Positions 19,683 through 29,657 of a stretch of 34,783 nt of DNA are shown here, in pieces (the first letter of the stretch is position 1; the number at the start of each line of letters is the position of its first letter). The stretch spans positions 1 to 34,783 of the forward strand of contig JAIRPB010000141.1 of NCBI GenBank assembly GCA_031257305.1, written 5' to 3'. The position numbers were made by a program, and so were the translations under genes. The notes beneath the pieces were generated by a model. It saw only the letters and a list, made by a program, of their open reading frames with translations, was not told the origin of the DNA and did no database searches. Source of the stretch: Azoarcus sp. (lineage in GTDB: Bacteria > Pseudomonadota > Gammaproteobacteria > Burkholderiales > Rhodocyclaceae).

Positions 19683-20594
19683 TTAAGATTTCACTTCGTT
19701 TTCGGAATCGTCCGGTTCCGGGACGGCATCCTCGAAAGTTTCTTCATCGTATTCGTCATCCTCCCCGTGACGGTTGTCTGGGATGACGGTTTCTGCTGAA
19801 TGACGCGCCTGCTCTTGGGTTGTGGCCCGCTCTTTTGCCGCCCTTCTGCGCCAGCGCCAGAAACTGAACACATAGCCAGAAAGGGCGTAGGCAACGAATA
19901 GCCCAAAAAAGACCCCGGGCGGGTAGGTGGCGCCGAGGGCAAACGCCAGCACGACGGCAATCACAACGATAAACGGGACGCTTTTGCGCAGGTTGATGGT
20001 TTTGCCGCTCCAGAACGGGACGTTGCTCACCATCGAAATACCCGCAATGAGCGTGAGCACGCACGCGACGTACTTTAGCCAAAGGACGTATTCCAAGTTC
20101 CCCACGCCGGGGGCGGGGGAGAAACCATTGTCATAGCTCACCCATACTAGGCCAGCGATGAGCGCGGCGGCGGCGGGGCTAGGCAAACCTTGGAAGAAGC
20201 GTTTGTCGACTATGTCGATATTGGTGTTGAAGCGGGCAAGCCGCAGCGCTGCCCCCGCGCAATAAATGAAAGAGGCAATCCAGCCGAGCTTGCCTAAATC
20301 AATGAGTGCCCAGACATAGACCACCAGCGCGGGAGCGACCCCAAAACACACCATGTCGGAGAGCGAATCGTATTGCGCGCCAAATTCGCTTTGGGTGCCG
20401 GTGAGGCGGGCAATGCGGCCATCTAGTCCGTCGAATACCATCGCCACAAAAATGGCGACGGCCGCCATCTCGAAATGCTTGTTCATCGCCTGCACAATGG
20501 CGTAGTAACCGCAAAAAAGCGCCGCTGTCGTAAAGAGGTTGGGCAGGATATAAATGCCACGGCGGCGGGGAGGCGAAAACGAGGAGGGGTTCAT
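19683..20594 (-). CDS. pssA: CDP-diacylglycerol--serine O-phosphatidyltransferase
   Basis: 303 aa; VAMVFDGLDGRIARLTGTQSEFGAQYDSLSDMVCFGVAPALVVY matches CDP-alcohol phosphatidyltransferase motif DGxxARxxxxxSxFGxxxDSLxD; multiple TM. Confidence 0.93.
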   Translation of the reverse strand: MNPSSFSPPRRRGIYILPNLFTTAALFCGYYAIVQAMNKHFEMAAVAIFVAMVFDGLDGRIARLTGTQSEFGAQYDSLSDMVCFGVAPALVVYVWALIDLGKLGWIASFIYCAGAALRLARFNTNIDIVDKRFFQGLPSPAAAALIAGLVWVSYDNGFSPAPGVGNLEYVLWLKYVACVLTLIAGISMVSNVPFWSGKTINLRKSVPFIVVIAVVLAFALGATYPPGVFFGLFVAYALSGYVFSFWRWRRRAAKERATTQEQARHSAETVIPDNRHGEDDEYDEETFEDAVPEPDDSENEVKS

Positions 20595-20701
20595 TTTTTG
20601 GGCGGCACATCCAAAACAGGCATAGGTACTGATTCTAGCGCATTGCGCAAAGCATAGAAGGCACGGGGCTTCGCCCTCTGCTTTTTAAGGGCAAACAGCA
20701 A

Positions 20702-20726
20702 AAATTCCCCGCTATTCGCGGGGAGG
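20702..20726 (-). terminator. Rho-independent terminator of the DUF465-like gene (minus strand)
   Basis: Minus strand CCCCGCGAATAGCGGGG followed by AATTTTTG just downstream of the stop at 20754. Confidence 0.6.
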
Positions 20727-20753
20727 CTTAGTTGTTTGCGTGGTTTTTAGCTC

Positions 20754-20969
20754 TTAGGCTAAATCGTTCGGCTCAAGCATGCGCTCAAGCGCGGCGATAC
20801 GGTCTTTCAGAGCGAGCTTTCGTTTTTTCATCCGCCTCACAAGCAGTTCATCGCTGGTGGACGTGTCGTCTAGGCGAGAGATTGCCAGATCCAAATCGTG
20901 GTGCTCATCGTGCAACCGGGCGAGACGCTCACGCAGGGTTGCAGCGGTATCAAATATTTCGTCATTCAT
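20754..20969 (-). CDS. DUF465 / YdcH-like small protein
   Basis: 71 aa MNDEIFDTAATLRERLARLHDEHHDLDLAISRLDD...LLVRRMKKRKLALKDRIAALERML; characteristic L-x-x-LKK(R)xKLxLKDxI pattern. Confidence 0.85.
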   Translation of the reverse strand: MNDEIFDTAATLRERLARLHDEHHDLDLAISRLDDTSTSDELLVRRMKKRKLALKDRIAALERMLEPNDLA

Positions 20970-21095
20970 TGTGTCCTCGGCGCATCGACGGGCAAACTTT
21001 TCCCGGGCATTATGGTATGAGTCCAAAGCCGGGAAAACAATCGTTACGGCTCGGAAAAAAATGTATTCACCGCCCACTTCCAGACAAAACTCATC

Positions 21096-21662
21096 ATGAA
21101 CAAGGCGTTTGTTAAGGAATCCGAAGATAGCAGCGACGACGACGAAGAGCTGCTGCCCGCCGCGCTACGTCTGCCTTCAGGCAGCAAAAATTACATGACG
21201 CCACGCGGCTATCAGGCTTTGCGCGACGAACTCGATGCCCTTTTGCGCACCGAGCGCCCAAAAATTGTAGAAATCGTAGCCTGGGCCGCCGGCAACGGCG
21301 ACCGTTCGGAAAACGGGGATTACATCTACGGCAAAAAACGTTTGCGCGAAATCGACCGCCGCGTCCGCTTCTTGACGAAACGCATTGAGAACGCCGAAGT
21401 GGTCGACCCTAGCGCACGGCAGGATAGCGACCAAGTTTTTTTTGGCGCGACGGTCACGCTCTGCGACGCGGACAGCCCTGACGCAACCGAACAAGCGTGG
21501 CAAATTGTCGGCATTGACGAGGCGGACGTTTCCGCCGGCAAAATTAGCTGGGTTTCGCCGCTGGCCCGTGCGCTGCTCAAAGCCCGTGAGGGCGATGTGG
21601 TCCGTTTTGCCAGTCCGGCCGGCATGCGGGAAGTGGAAATTCTCGCCGTGCGATACGAGTGA
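21096..21662 (+). CDS. greB: Transcription elongation factor GreB
   Basis: 188 aa; NYMTPRGYQALRDELDALLRTERPKIVEIVAWAAGNGDRSENGDYIYGKKRLREIDRRVRFLTKRI; GreB signature. Confidence 0.95.
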   Translation: MNKAFVKESEDSSDDDEELLPAALRLPSGSKNYMTPRGYQALRDELDALLRTERPKIVEIVAWAAGNGDRSENGDYIYGKKRLREIDRRVRFLTKRIENAEVVDPSARQDSDQVFFGATVTLCDADSPDATEQAWQIVGIDEADVSAGKISWVSPLARALLKAREGDVVRFASPAGMREVEILAVRYE

Positions 21663-21759
21663 GCATGGGTCATTTATGTCATTTTTCAACCGTTGCGGCT
21701 TGAGCCAAGCGCCGCAGTGCGTTATGGTTCGATACCCAAACGGAGAGATCCCCCCTACC

Positions 21760-22260
21760 ATGTCAGAAAAAATTGCTAAAAACTGTGTCATCACGCTTGA
21801 TTACACGGTAACAGACCCCGACGGAACCGTAATTGATGATGGCCGCCGCCCGCTTGTTTACTTACACGGCGGTTACGACGGCATTTTCCCGAAGCTGGAA
21901 GAAGCCTTGCACGGCAAGGAAATTGGCCAAAACCTCAAGGTCAAACTGCAACCAGAAGAGGCTTTCGGCGATTACGACGAATCGCTGGTGGCCGTCGAAG
22001 ATGCCGAAATGTTCCCGGAAGATGCCGAAATCGGCATGGCTTTCGAGCGCGTCAGCGACGCGGGCGAAGTGCTTTACCGCATCACCGAAATCGCGGACGG
22101 CAAAATCGTGGTTGATGGCAATCACCCGCTCGCCGGTGTTGCCCTTGTTTTTGATATGACCGTCACCGATATACGCCCCGCTTCGGCAGAGGAACTTGCC
22201 CACGGCCATGTTCACGGCGGAGATGACGACCACGAACACGGCAAACACCTTGTTCACTAG
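21760..22260 (+). CDS. FKBP-type peptidyl-prolyl isomerase, SlyD-like, His-rich C-terminus
   Basis: MSEKIAKNCVITLDYTVTDPDGTVIDD...YLHGGYDGIFPKLEEALHGKEIGQ...QPEEAFGDYDE...NHPLAGVALVFDMTV, tail HGHVHGGDDDHEHGKH. Confidence 0.92.
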   Translation: MSEKIAKNCVITLDYTVTDPDGTVIDDGRRPLVYLHGGYDGIFPKLEEALHGKEIGQNLKVKLQPEEAFGDYDESLVAVEDAEMFPEDAEIGMAFERVSDAGEVLYRITEIADGKIVVDGNHPLAGVALVFDMTVTDIRPASAEELAHGHVHGGDDDHEHGKHLVH

Positions 22261-22288
22261 CTCTTAAAGATTAGGGCTAGGGAGTCTC

Positions 22289-24316
22289 ATGAGCGGTTCT
22301 GCGCACAGTGCCTCCCCCCTGCTTGAAGTCAGCGGCCTAACGGTTTCCATCCGTAGCAAAACAGGCGTTGTACGCCCCGTTGATGGCGTGAGCTTTGCCA
22401 TCAGCGCGGGAGAGACTTTTGCGCTGCTCGGCGAATCAGGTTGCGGCAAATCCATGACCGCGCTGGCGATTGCCCGTTTGCTGCCCGATGCCGCAAAAAT
22501 ATCTTCTGGCCGGGTGCTTCTTTGCGGCCAAGATTTGCTCGCGTTGCCTGAAGCCCGCATGCGTGAGGTGCGCGGCGGGCGAATCGGCATGATTTTTCAA
22601 GAACCTGCCACCAGCCTCAACCCGGTTATGACCATCGGGGCACAGATTGGGGAGAGCTTGGCGCTACATCGCGGACTCCGGGGCAAAGCGGCCCGAACCG
22701 AAATACAGCGCCAGCTAGAAAAAGTCGGTATACCGGCGGCGGCATCGCGGCTTGACGATTACCCGTTTCAGTTTTCAGGCGGGATGAAACAGCGGGCAAT
22801 GATTGCAATGGCACTGGCGGGCGAGCCGGAATTGCTGATTGCCGACGAGCCAACCACGGCGCTTGATGTCACCATCCAAGCACAAGTGCTGGATTTGCTT
22901 GCCCGTCTCCAGATGGAGCGCGGCATGGCGATGCTGCTCATTACGCACGACCTCGGCGTGGTCGCGCGCATGGCGCATCACGTCGGTTTGCTTTATGCAG
23001 GCGAACTTATCGAAACCGGCTCCCGCGAAGCGTTTTTTGCCGCGCCCTTGCACCCTTACGCCCAGCGGCTGTTCGCCGCCCTGCCAGATGGCGCGGTACG
23101 CGGACGAATGCTCGACGCTTTGCCGGGAGGCGTTCCCTCGTTTGACCAAAACTTTATCGGTTGCCGCTTCGGCGCCCGTTGCCACCGCGCATCCGAACGT
23201 TGCCAAACCGATGCGCCAAACTGGCATACCGTCAACGGGCGGGGGGTGCGCTGCCATCTTTATGAACAAAGTGCCGAGATACAGCTTAGGCAAAAAGCCG
23301 GTAAGGTAGCGATAACGGAAAACACGCCCCCTTCTGGCGGGCATGTGCTGGAGGCACGTGATTTATCCGTGCATTTTCCGGTAAAAAAAGGGCTTTTCCG
23401 GCGCACGGCAGGATGGGTCCGGGCAGTGGATGGCGTGAGCCTGAATCTGGCACCGGGCAGGACGCTTGCGCTAGTTGGCGAATCGGGGTGCGGCAAAACC
23501 ACGGTGGGCCGCGCCATACTGCATCTCACGCCGCCCACGGCAGGCACCGTTTTGTTTGATGGCTCACTCCTGCGCCCCCGTAGCCGCGCCGCCATGCTTG
23601 CCATGCGCCGTGCCGTGCAGATGGTGTTCCAAGACCCGTTTGCTTCGCTCAACCCGAGGCTGTGCATCGGCGATATTCTCGAAGAAGGCATGGTGAGCCT
23701 AGGCATCGGCAACGGGATGGCGGCACGCCGCCGTACCGTCGATGAACTGCTCGAGCGGGTAGGGCTGTCGCCCGACATGCGCTGGCGTTACCCGCACGAA
23801 TTTTCCGGCGGGCAGCGCCAGCGCATCGCCATTGCCCGCGCGCTGGCAGTGTCTCCCCGCGTCCTCATCTGCGACGAACCCACCAGCGCGCTAGATGTGT
23901 CCGTCCAAGCGCAGTTGCTCAACCTCATGTGCGAATTGCAAAAAGAACGGGGGCTGGCTTACCTTTTCATCACCCATAACCTAGCCGTTGTACGTTACAT
24001 GGCGGATGAAGTCGCGGTGATGTATCTAGGGCGCATCGTTGAACAAGGCCCTGCGGCGCAAGTGCTAGAAACGCCCGCCCATCCTTATACCCGGATGCTG
24101 CTGGCCGCCGTACCCCGCGTGGATGCCGAAACCGATACCAGCACGGCAAAACCCAACATCGTGGCAGACACGCCCTCGCCGCTTGCCCCCCCTGCGGGAT
24201 GTTATTTTCATCCACGCTGCCAGTACGCTACAGCGGTGTGCAAAGCAACGTTCCCGGCGCTACAGGAATTGGGAAGTAGGCATAGGGTGTGCTGTCATTT
24301 AGCGGGTTCGGCGTAA
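22289..24316 (+). CDS. ABC transporter ATP-binding protein, two fused Dpp/Opp-type ATPase domains (YejF-like)
   Basis: 675 aa; two Walker A motifs ([16 protein letters not shown]), two signature motifs ([16 protein letters not shown]), two oligopeptide-transporter C-terminal Cys regions. Confidence 0.93.
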   Translation: MSGSAHSASPLLEVSGLTVSIRSKTGVVRPVDGVSFAISAGETFALLGESGCGKSMTALAIARLLPDAAKISSGRVLLCGQDLLALPEARMREVRGGRIGMIFQEPATSLNPVMTIGAQIGESLALHRGLRGKAARTEIQRQLEKVGIPAAASRLDDYPFQFSGGMKQRAMIAMALAGEPELLIADEPTTALDVTIQAQVLDLLARLQMERGMAMLLITHDLGVVARMAHHVGLLYAGELIETGSREAFFAAPLHPYAQRLFAALPDGAVRGRMLDALPGGVPSFDQNFIGCRFGARCHRASERCQTDAPNWHTVNGRGVRCHLYEQSAEIQLRQKAGKVAITENTPPSGGHVLEARDLSVHFPVKKGLFRRTAGWVRAVDGVSLNLAPGRTLALVGESGCGKTTVGRAILHLTPPTAGTVLFDGSLLRPRSRAAMLAMRRAVQMVFQDPFASLNPRLCIGDILEEGMVSLGIGNGMAARRRTVDELLERVGLSPDMRWRYPHEFSGGQRQRIAIARALAVSPRVLICDEPTSALDVSVQAQLLNLMCELQKERGLAYLFITHNLAVVRYMADEVAVMYLGRIVEQGPAAQVLETPAHPYTRMLLAAVPRVDAETDTSTAKPNIVADTPSPLAPPAGCYFHPRCQYATAVCKATFPALQELGSRHRVCCHLAGSA

Positions 24317-24347
24317 ATACCGTTTTTCAAACCAAGCGATTTTCAAA

Positions 24348-24373
24348 CAGGGCGGGTTTGAAACCTGCCCCTT
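24348..24373. repeat. Short palindromic repeat, GGGCGGGTTTGAAACCTGCCCC type
   Basis: CAGGGCGGGTTTGAAACCTGCCCCTT imperfect inverted repeat; same style as 13577..13601 and 26193..26307. Confidence 0.7.
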
Positions 24374-24475
24374 GTATCTTCCATCCCGCAGGGGTTAGCT
24401 ACCGCTGCACGGGAAGAAAGAAACTCGAAACGTCCCTGAAGGCACTGACCTTGTTTTGTAGACTAAAATCCGTGA

Positions 24476-26161
24476 ATGACAACATCCAAATACGCCTCTT
24501 TATCTCATACCGAACTCATTCGCCTTTTGGAGGCGCGGGATAGGCAGACGAAATTCGGGCTTCATTGGGAGGCAAACGAGATTGAGCGCGACAACGCTTT
24601 GAATTCCGACTTTGTCGCCCTGTATTTTGATGCGTCTTTGAGCGCGGGCAACGCCCCTTATCAAAACCTGATTATTGAGGGCGACAATTTTGACGCTTTG
24701 CGCCACTTAAAAATGTGTTATTCGGGGCAGGTGAAATGTATTTATATCGACCCGCCGTATAACACGGGCAATAAAGACTTTGTTTATAACGACCGTTTTA
24801 TTGATGCTAATGACCTCTGGCGGCATTCTACGTGGATAGAGTTTATGTACCAGCGCCTAACCCTTGCCAAAGAATTGCTGCAGCAAGACGGCGTGATTTT
24901 TATTAGTATTGATGATAATGAGCAGGCGAATTTACGGCTTCTTTGCAACAAGGTTTTTGGTGAGAGTCATTTTTATACTCAAGTGATTATTCAATCAAAT
25001 ATTAGAGGGCATACCTATCGACAAATTGCCAAAACACATGAATATCTTTTAGTTTACACAAAAAGCGAATCCGTCGAATTTAATGAAATTCCAAAAACAG
25101 AAGAAAACAATGATTTGAATTTAGTCGATATGATTGGCAATTTCAATATCAGAGAATTAAGAAATAGAAATCCGAAATTTGGACGCTTTAACCGTCCAAA
25201 TTTATACTATCCGTTTTATGTCAACCCAAATTCAGTAGATTCAAATGGGCATTTGGCGGTATCTGTGGTAAAGAGCAGTGAGTTTTTTGTTGAAGTTTTT
25301 CCAAAAAATTCATCAAATGAAGATAGTTGCTGGAGATGGAGTATCGGTACGGCAAACGAAAGCATATCAGCCAACACAATGAAGTCTGATGTTGTTGCTA
25401 AAAAAGTCAGCACGGGCGGTTATAACATCTATGAAAAATATCGTAAGGAAACCGTAAAAGCAAAATCCATTTGGGCAGAACCTCAATTTACTACAGAACG
25501 AGGAACTTTAGAGCTTAGACAATTTGGAATCACAGAATTTGATTTCCCTAAGCCTATTGCCTTAATTCATCGAGCTATACATCTCGCTACCGGCAAAAAC
25601 GACATCATCCTAGACTTCTTCGCCGGCAGCGGCACAACAGGACACGCCGTCTTAAAAATGAATAAAGAGGACGGCGGGAATCGGAAATTTATTTTGGTTT
25701 CCAATACGGAAGCCACGTCGGAAAACCCCGATAAAAACCTCTGCCGCGACATCTGCGCGGAAAGAATCCGGCGTGTTATCAATGGGTATAACGGCGAGGA
25801 AGGCTTGGGCGGTAATTTTGCCTACTTGCGCTGCCGCCGCGTCGCGCCCGCCGAATTATTGGACATTGACCACGAAGAAGTGTGGCATTCGTTATCGCTC
25901 ATGCACTTGGGCAGTTTGACGCCGTATCGCCCAAAACACGGGTTTATGTGGGCGGGTGATGAAATATCGGCTGTTGCCTATGTGCCGCGCTATTCAGACG
26001 AACTCCTGCCAGCGCTCCGCGCCGCCGTACAGACAACAGGCGAAGCAACCATTTATTCATGGCAGCCGGAAATGCTCAAAACCCGCGTGCGCTCCCCGCG
26101 CGCAAGCCATCAAGGCATCCCCGACACGCTGGCGCGCCGGTTTGGGTTGGGGCGGGGATAA
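24476..26161 (+). CDS. Adenine-specific DNA methyltransferase, type III Mod-like (beta class), apparently without a Res partner
   Basis: 561 aa; CIYIDPPYNTGNKDFVYNDRF (motif IV DPPY) precedes ILDFFAGSGTTGHAVLKMN (motif I), the beta-class order; next gene downstream is minus-strand tatC. Confidence 0.9.
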   Translation: MTTSKYASLSHTELIRLLEARDRQTKFGLHWEANEIERDNALNSDFVALYFDASLSAGNAPYQNLIIEGDNFDALRHLKMCYSGQVKCIYIDPPYNTGNKDFVYNDRFIDANDLWRHSTWIEFMYQRLTLAKELLQQDGVIFISIDDNEQANLRLLCNKVFGESHFYTQVIIQSNIRGHTYRQIAKTHEYLLVYTKSESVEFNEIPKTEENNDLNLVDMIGNFNIRELRNRNPKFGRFNRPNLYYPFYVNPNSVDSNGHLAVSVVKSSEFFVEVFPKNSSNEDSCWRWSIGTANESISANTMKSDVVAKKVSTGGYNIYEKYRKETVKAKSIWAEPQFTTERGTLELRQFGITEFDFPKPIALIHRAIHLATGKNDIILDFFAGSGTTGHAVLKMNKEDGGNRKFILVSNTEATSENPDKNLCRDICAERIRRVINGYNGEEGLGGNFAYLRCRRVAPAELLDIDHEEVWHSLSLMHLGSLTPYRPKHGFMWAGDEISAVAYVPRYSDELLPALRAAVQTTGEATIYSWQPEMLKTRVRSPRASHQGIPDTLARRFGLGRG

Positions 26162-26192
26162 GATGCGCCACGGACATACCCATGAAAGCGCC

Positions 26193-26307
26193 GTAGGGGC
26201 GCTTGTCAAGCGCCCGCACAATCCAGCCCGACGGTTTTTCGGGCGCGTAACAAGCGCCCCCACACAAGCGCCTGAACAGAAAACGGGCGATTAACAATCG
26301 CCCCTAC
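26193..26307. repeat. Cluster of three palindromic GGGGCG(N)CGCCCC repeats downstream of mod
   Basis: GTAGGGGCGCTTGTCAAGCGCCCG (26193..26216), GGGCGCGTAACAAGCGCCCC (26241..26260), CGGGCGATTAACAATCGCCCCTAC (26284..26307). Confidence 0.75.
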
Positions 26308-26326
26308 AAAAAACCTGCGCGGCAGG
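26308..26326 (-). terminator. Rho-independent terminator of the tat operon (minus strand)
   Basis: Minus strand CCTGCCGCGCAGG followed by TTTTTT, just after the tatC stop at 26351. Confidence 0.65.
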
Positions 26327-26350
26327 GGCACGGCATGCCGTGACGCCCGC

Positions 26351-27097
26351 TTACCCAGCGTTTTCCGCCTGTTCCTCTGTCTTTGTAATGGCCGCCGCGA
26401 CAAAAAGCCCTGCTTCAAACAGCAGGCAGACGGGGATGGCTAACATAATCTGCGATACCACATCCGGCGGGGTAATTACTGCGGCGATGATGAACGCGCC
26501 AACGATGACGTAAGGCCGCGCTTTACGCAGGTTTTCTACCGACACTACCCCGGCTTTGGCTAGCAGGATGACGGCGATGGGCACTTCAAACGCCACGCCA
26601 AAGGCAATGAACGTGCTTAAAACGAAGGAGAGGTATTTTTCAATGTCGGTCATCCAAGCCACGCCTTCCGGCGCGATTTTGGCCATGAACGCAAATACGG
26701 CAGGAAACACCAGAAAATACGCAAAAGCCATGCCGACGAAAAAAAGCACCACGCTCATTGCCACCAAGGGCAGCGCCAGACGTTTTTCGTGCGAATAAAG
26801 CCCCGGCGCAACAAATGCCCATGCCTGATAGAGGACATAGGGCAGGGCGATGAGGAAAGCTACCATCAGCGCCACTTTCATCGGCACTAAGAACACGCCG
26901 ACTACGTCCGTCGCAATCATTTGCCCGCCATTCGGCAGTTTTGCCAGCAAAGGCTGTGCCAGTAAGGCGTACAACTCTTTGGCCCACGGCATGAGGCACA
27001 GGAAAAGTATCCCAATGGCAATAATGGAACGCAGCAGGCGGGTCCGCAACTCGACGAGATGCGAGATGAAACTTTCGTCTAGGATTTCCCCGCTCAT
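26351..27097 (-). CDS. tatC: Sec-independent protein translocase TatC
   Basis: 248 aa; ISHLVELRTRLLRSIIAIGILFLCLMPWAKELYALLAQPLLAKLP...FEVPIAVILLAKAGVVSVENLRKARPYVIVGAFIIAAVITPPDVVSQ. Confidence 0.97.
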   Translation of the reverse strand: MSGEILDESFISHLVELRTRLLRSIIAIGILFLCLMPWAKELYALLAQPLLAKLPNGGQMIATDVVGVFLVPMKVALMVAFLIALPYVLYQAWAFVAPGLYSHEKRLALPLVAMSVVLFFVGMAFAYFLVFPAVFAFMAKIAPEGVAWMTDIEKYLSFVLSTFIAFGVAFEVPIAVILLAKAGVVSVENLRKARPYVIVGAFIIAAVITPPDVVSQIMLAIPVCLLFEAGLFVAAAITKTEEQAENAG

Positions 27098-27498
27098 ACG
27101 CTATCCGCCGTTTTTTCGGGCGCGGCCACCACGGGGGCATCAAGCGCCGCTTCGGGCTGTGGCTTGCTAGGCTCGATGGCCGCGGCCGGAGGGGGTGCCT
27201 GCGGCGGCGTAGCGGGGGGAGGTTCGTCGGGGCGGAGCGCCTCCCGCATGCCGGACTGGATTTCATCCATTTCCTTGCGGAAGGCTTGGTCCATCTCTTG
27301 CGTTTGCTGCTGTATTTTTTTGAGGTCCTCAAGCTGGATTTCGCGCCGGATTTCAGCTTTTACGTCAGAGACGTAACGCTGCATCCGCCCGAACAAATGT
27401 CCGGCGGTGCGCGCCACCTTGGGCAGGCGTTCGGGACCCACAACCACTAGCAAAACAATGGCGATGACGACGAGTTCCGAAAAACCGATGTCGAACAT
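27094..27498 (-). CDS. tatB: Sec-independent protein translocase TatB
   Basis: MFDIGFSELVVIAIVLLVVVGPERLPKVARTAGHLFGRMQRYVSDVK; overlaps tatC start by 4 bp. Confidence 0.95.
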   Translation of the reverse strand: MFDIGFSELVVIAIVLLVVVGPERLPKVARTAGHLFGRMQRYVSDVKAEIRREIQLEDLKKIQQQTQEMDQAFRKEMDEIQSGMREALRPDEPPPATPPQAPPPAAAIEPSKPQPEAALDAPVVAAPEKTADSV

Positions 27499-27523
27499 GT
27501 TTCAGAAACCCGGCATCGGATGA

Positions 27524-27769
27524 TTAGGCCGGCTTGTCTGTGCTGCTAACGGTTTTTTCACGCGCCTCGCCTTCAATCACCGTCCCTTCTTGCGCGGTAA
27601 TCTGCTGCGGCGGGGCGTTGTCAGCGTTTTCTGCGCCTTTCATGCCTTCTTTGAAACCGCGGACCGCGCCCCCAAGGTCCGCGCCGATATTGCGTAGTTT
27701 TTTCGTGCCAAAAATGAGCACGACAATTAACAGAACAACTACCCAGTGCACCCAGCTTCCTGCGCCCAT
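27524..27769 (-). CDS. tatA: Sec-independent protein translocase TatA
   Basis: [44 protein letters not shown], 81 aa; internal start of tracked ORF 27524..28063. Confidence 0.95.
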   Translation of the reverse strand: MGAGSWVHWVVVLLIVVLIFGTKKLRNIGADLGGAVRGFKEGMKGAENADNAPPQQITAQEGTVIEGEAREKTVSSTDKPA

Positions 27770-28131
27770 TAAGCGTTCTCCTTCAATTTCGTTACCATCG
27801 GGCCGACCGGTTCTGGCCCGCCCAAAATGTGTAAATGCAGGTGCGGCACTTCTTGCCCGCCAATCCTGCCCGTGTTGATGATGCAACGGAAACCGTCCCC
27901 GCTGCCATTTTCTGCCGCTAATTTTTGCGCAACGGACAGCATCCGCCCTAAAACAGGTTCGTCCTCCGGGCCAACGTGCGCCAGAGAAGGGATGTGTTTT
28001 TTGGGAATTACGAGCACGTGCGTGGGACGCAGAGGATGGATGTCGTGAAAAGCAAACACCCATTCGTCCTCATACGCCTTTTTAGCGGGAATGCCGCCGG
28101 CGACGATTTTGCAGAAAATACAGTCCGTCAT
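27769..28131 (-). CDS. HIT family (HinT-like) protein
   Basis: [50 protein letters not shown]...[15 protein letters not shown] (HxHxH). Confidence 0.94.
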   Translation of the reverse strand: MTDCIFCKIVAGGIPAKKAYEDEWVFAFHDIHPLRPTHVLVIPKKHIPSLAHVGPEDEPVLGRMLSVAQKLAAENGSGDGFRCIINTGRIGGQEVPHLHLHILGGPEPVGPMVTKLKENA

Positions 28132-28163
28132 ATTTTTTCCAGTGTCCCAGTGTTTAAGAGACG

Positions 28164-28493
28164 CTATTTTACCTGCCGCGCCCTTTTTTCTTCGATTCCC
28201 GAAACCCCTTCGCGCCGCGCCAGTTCCCGGCGCACGTCGCCAATAGAAAGGCCGTGGAAAGCGAGCAGCGTCATGATATGAAAAAACACGTCCGCCGCTT
28301 CATAAACGATGCTGTCTGTTTTGCCGTCTTTGCTGGCCATGATGAGTTCGGCGGATTCTTCGCCAATTTTTTTGAGGATGGCGTCAGGCCCTTTGGCAAA
28401 GAGTTTGGCGACATAGGAACTTTCAGGATTTGCGCCTTTACGTGTGGCAAGCAAAGCGTCAAGCCGGGTGAAAACATCGTCGGGGTCAGTCAT
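28164..28493 (-). CDS. hisE: Phosphoribosyl-ATP pyrophosphatase
   Basis: 109 aa; [54 protein letters not shown]. Confidence 0.96.
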   Translation of the reverse strand: MTDPDDVFTRLDALLATRKGANPESSYVAKLFAKGPDAILKKIGEESAELIMASKDGKTDSIVYEAADVFFHIMTLLAFHGLSIGDVRRELARREGVSGIEEKRARQVK

Positions 28494-28887
28494 GGGAGGC
28501 TTTTCCGTAAATAGCGTCCGGGTTTTTTAGGACAGGCTCGGAATCTTCCCATACTCCGCCGGAAAGGCGTTGGAAAAAACAACTTTGCCGCCCCGTGTGG
28601 CAAGCGATGCCGCCTGTCTGGACGATGGAAAGCAATATTACGTCGCTGTCGCAATCGGTTCGGATTTCCAGCACTTTTTGCGTGTACCCGGATTCCTCGC
28701 CTTTATGCCAGAGGCGGGAACGCGAACGCGACCAATAAACGGCTTCGCCCGTCTCAACGGTTTGCGCTAGCGCGTCACGGTTCATCCACGCGAACATCAG
28801 CACCTTGCCGCTGGCCGCATCCTGCGCAATAACCGGGACAAGCCCTGCGGCATCCCACCGGATGGCGTCGAGCCAATCCGCGCTCAC
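28486..28887 (-). CDS. hisI: Phosphoribosyl-AMP cyclohydrolase
   Basis: [57 protein letters not shown]...[27 protein letters not shown]. Confidence 0.96.
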   Translation of the reverse strand: MSADWLDAIRWDAAGLVPVIAQDAASGKVLMFAWMNRDALAQTVETGEAVYWSRSRSRLWHKGEESGYTQKVLEIRTDCDSDVILLSIVQTGGIACHTGRQSCFFQRLSGGVWEDSEPVLKNPDAIYGKASHD

Positions 28888-29645
28888 AGGCGCACCTCAA
28901 TCCCGCGTGTTTGCATCAGTTCTTTGGCTTCGCGTACCGTGTGTTTGCCAAAGTGAAAAATACCCGCCGCCAGCACCGCGTCGGCATGGCCTATGCTGAC
29001 GCCGTCAGCCAGATGTTCAAGCGTTCCCACGCCGCCGCTGGCAATCACCGGGATGGACACCGCATCTGCCACGGCGCGGGTCAGTTTGAGGTCAAACCCG
29101 GAATGTGTGCCGTCCCTATCCATACTGGTTAGCAGAATCTCTCCCGCGCCGAGGTTTTCTAGTTTTTGCGCCCACTGCACCGCATCCAGCCCCGTGCCCC
29201 GGCGTCCGCCGTGGGTAAAAACCTCCCACAGCCCCGGCGCTTTCAGCTTGGCGTCGATGGCCGCAACGATGCACTGGTTGCCCACTTTGCGGCTGGCTTC
29301 CCGCACGACTTGCGGGTTGTTGACCGCCGCCGTGTTAATGCTCACTTTGTCCGCCCCGGCGTTGAGAAGCCGCCGCACGTCTTCCACCGTGCGCACCCCG
29401 CCGCCTACGGTGAGCGGGATAAAAACCTGCCCCGCCACGGCTTCGACCACCGAAACGATAATGTCACGGGCATCAGAACTGGCGGTAATATCCAGAAACG
29501 TGATTTCATCCGCCCCTTGCTCGTCATAGCGCCGCGCAACTTCCACCGGGTCGCCCGCGTCACGCAAATCAACAAAATTCGTCCCTTTCACAACCCTTCC
29601 GGCGTGAACATCAAGACAAGGGATAATGCGCTTGGCAAGTGCCAT
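28884..29645 (-). CDS. hisF: Imidazole glycerol phosphate synthase subunit HisF
   Basis: [56 protein letters not shown]. Confidence 0.97.
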   Translation of the reverse strand: MALAKRIIPCLDVHAGRVVKGTNFVDLRDAGDPVEVARRYDEQGADEITFLDITASSDARDIIVSVVEAVAGQVFIPLTVGGGVRTVEDVRRLLNAGADKVSINTAAVNNPQVVREASRKVGNQCIVAAIDAKLKAPGLWEVFTHGGRRGTGLDAVQWAQKLENLGAGEILLTSMDRDGTHSGFDLKLTRAVADAVSIPVIASGGVGTLEHLADGVSIGHADAVLAAGIFHFGKHTVREAKELMQTRGIEVRL

Positions 29646-29657
29646 AGTGATACGTTC

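Noticed and set aside
18003-19690. Insertion sequence or composite transposon around the nuclease-like gene
   Set aside because: The flanking direct repeats are pssA itself; no transposase, terminal inverted repeats or short target-site duplication found.
21177-21794. Minus-strand 205-aa ORF opposite greB
   Set aside because: Antisense shadow of a clearly assigned gene.
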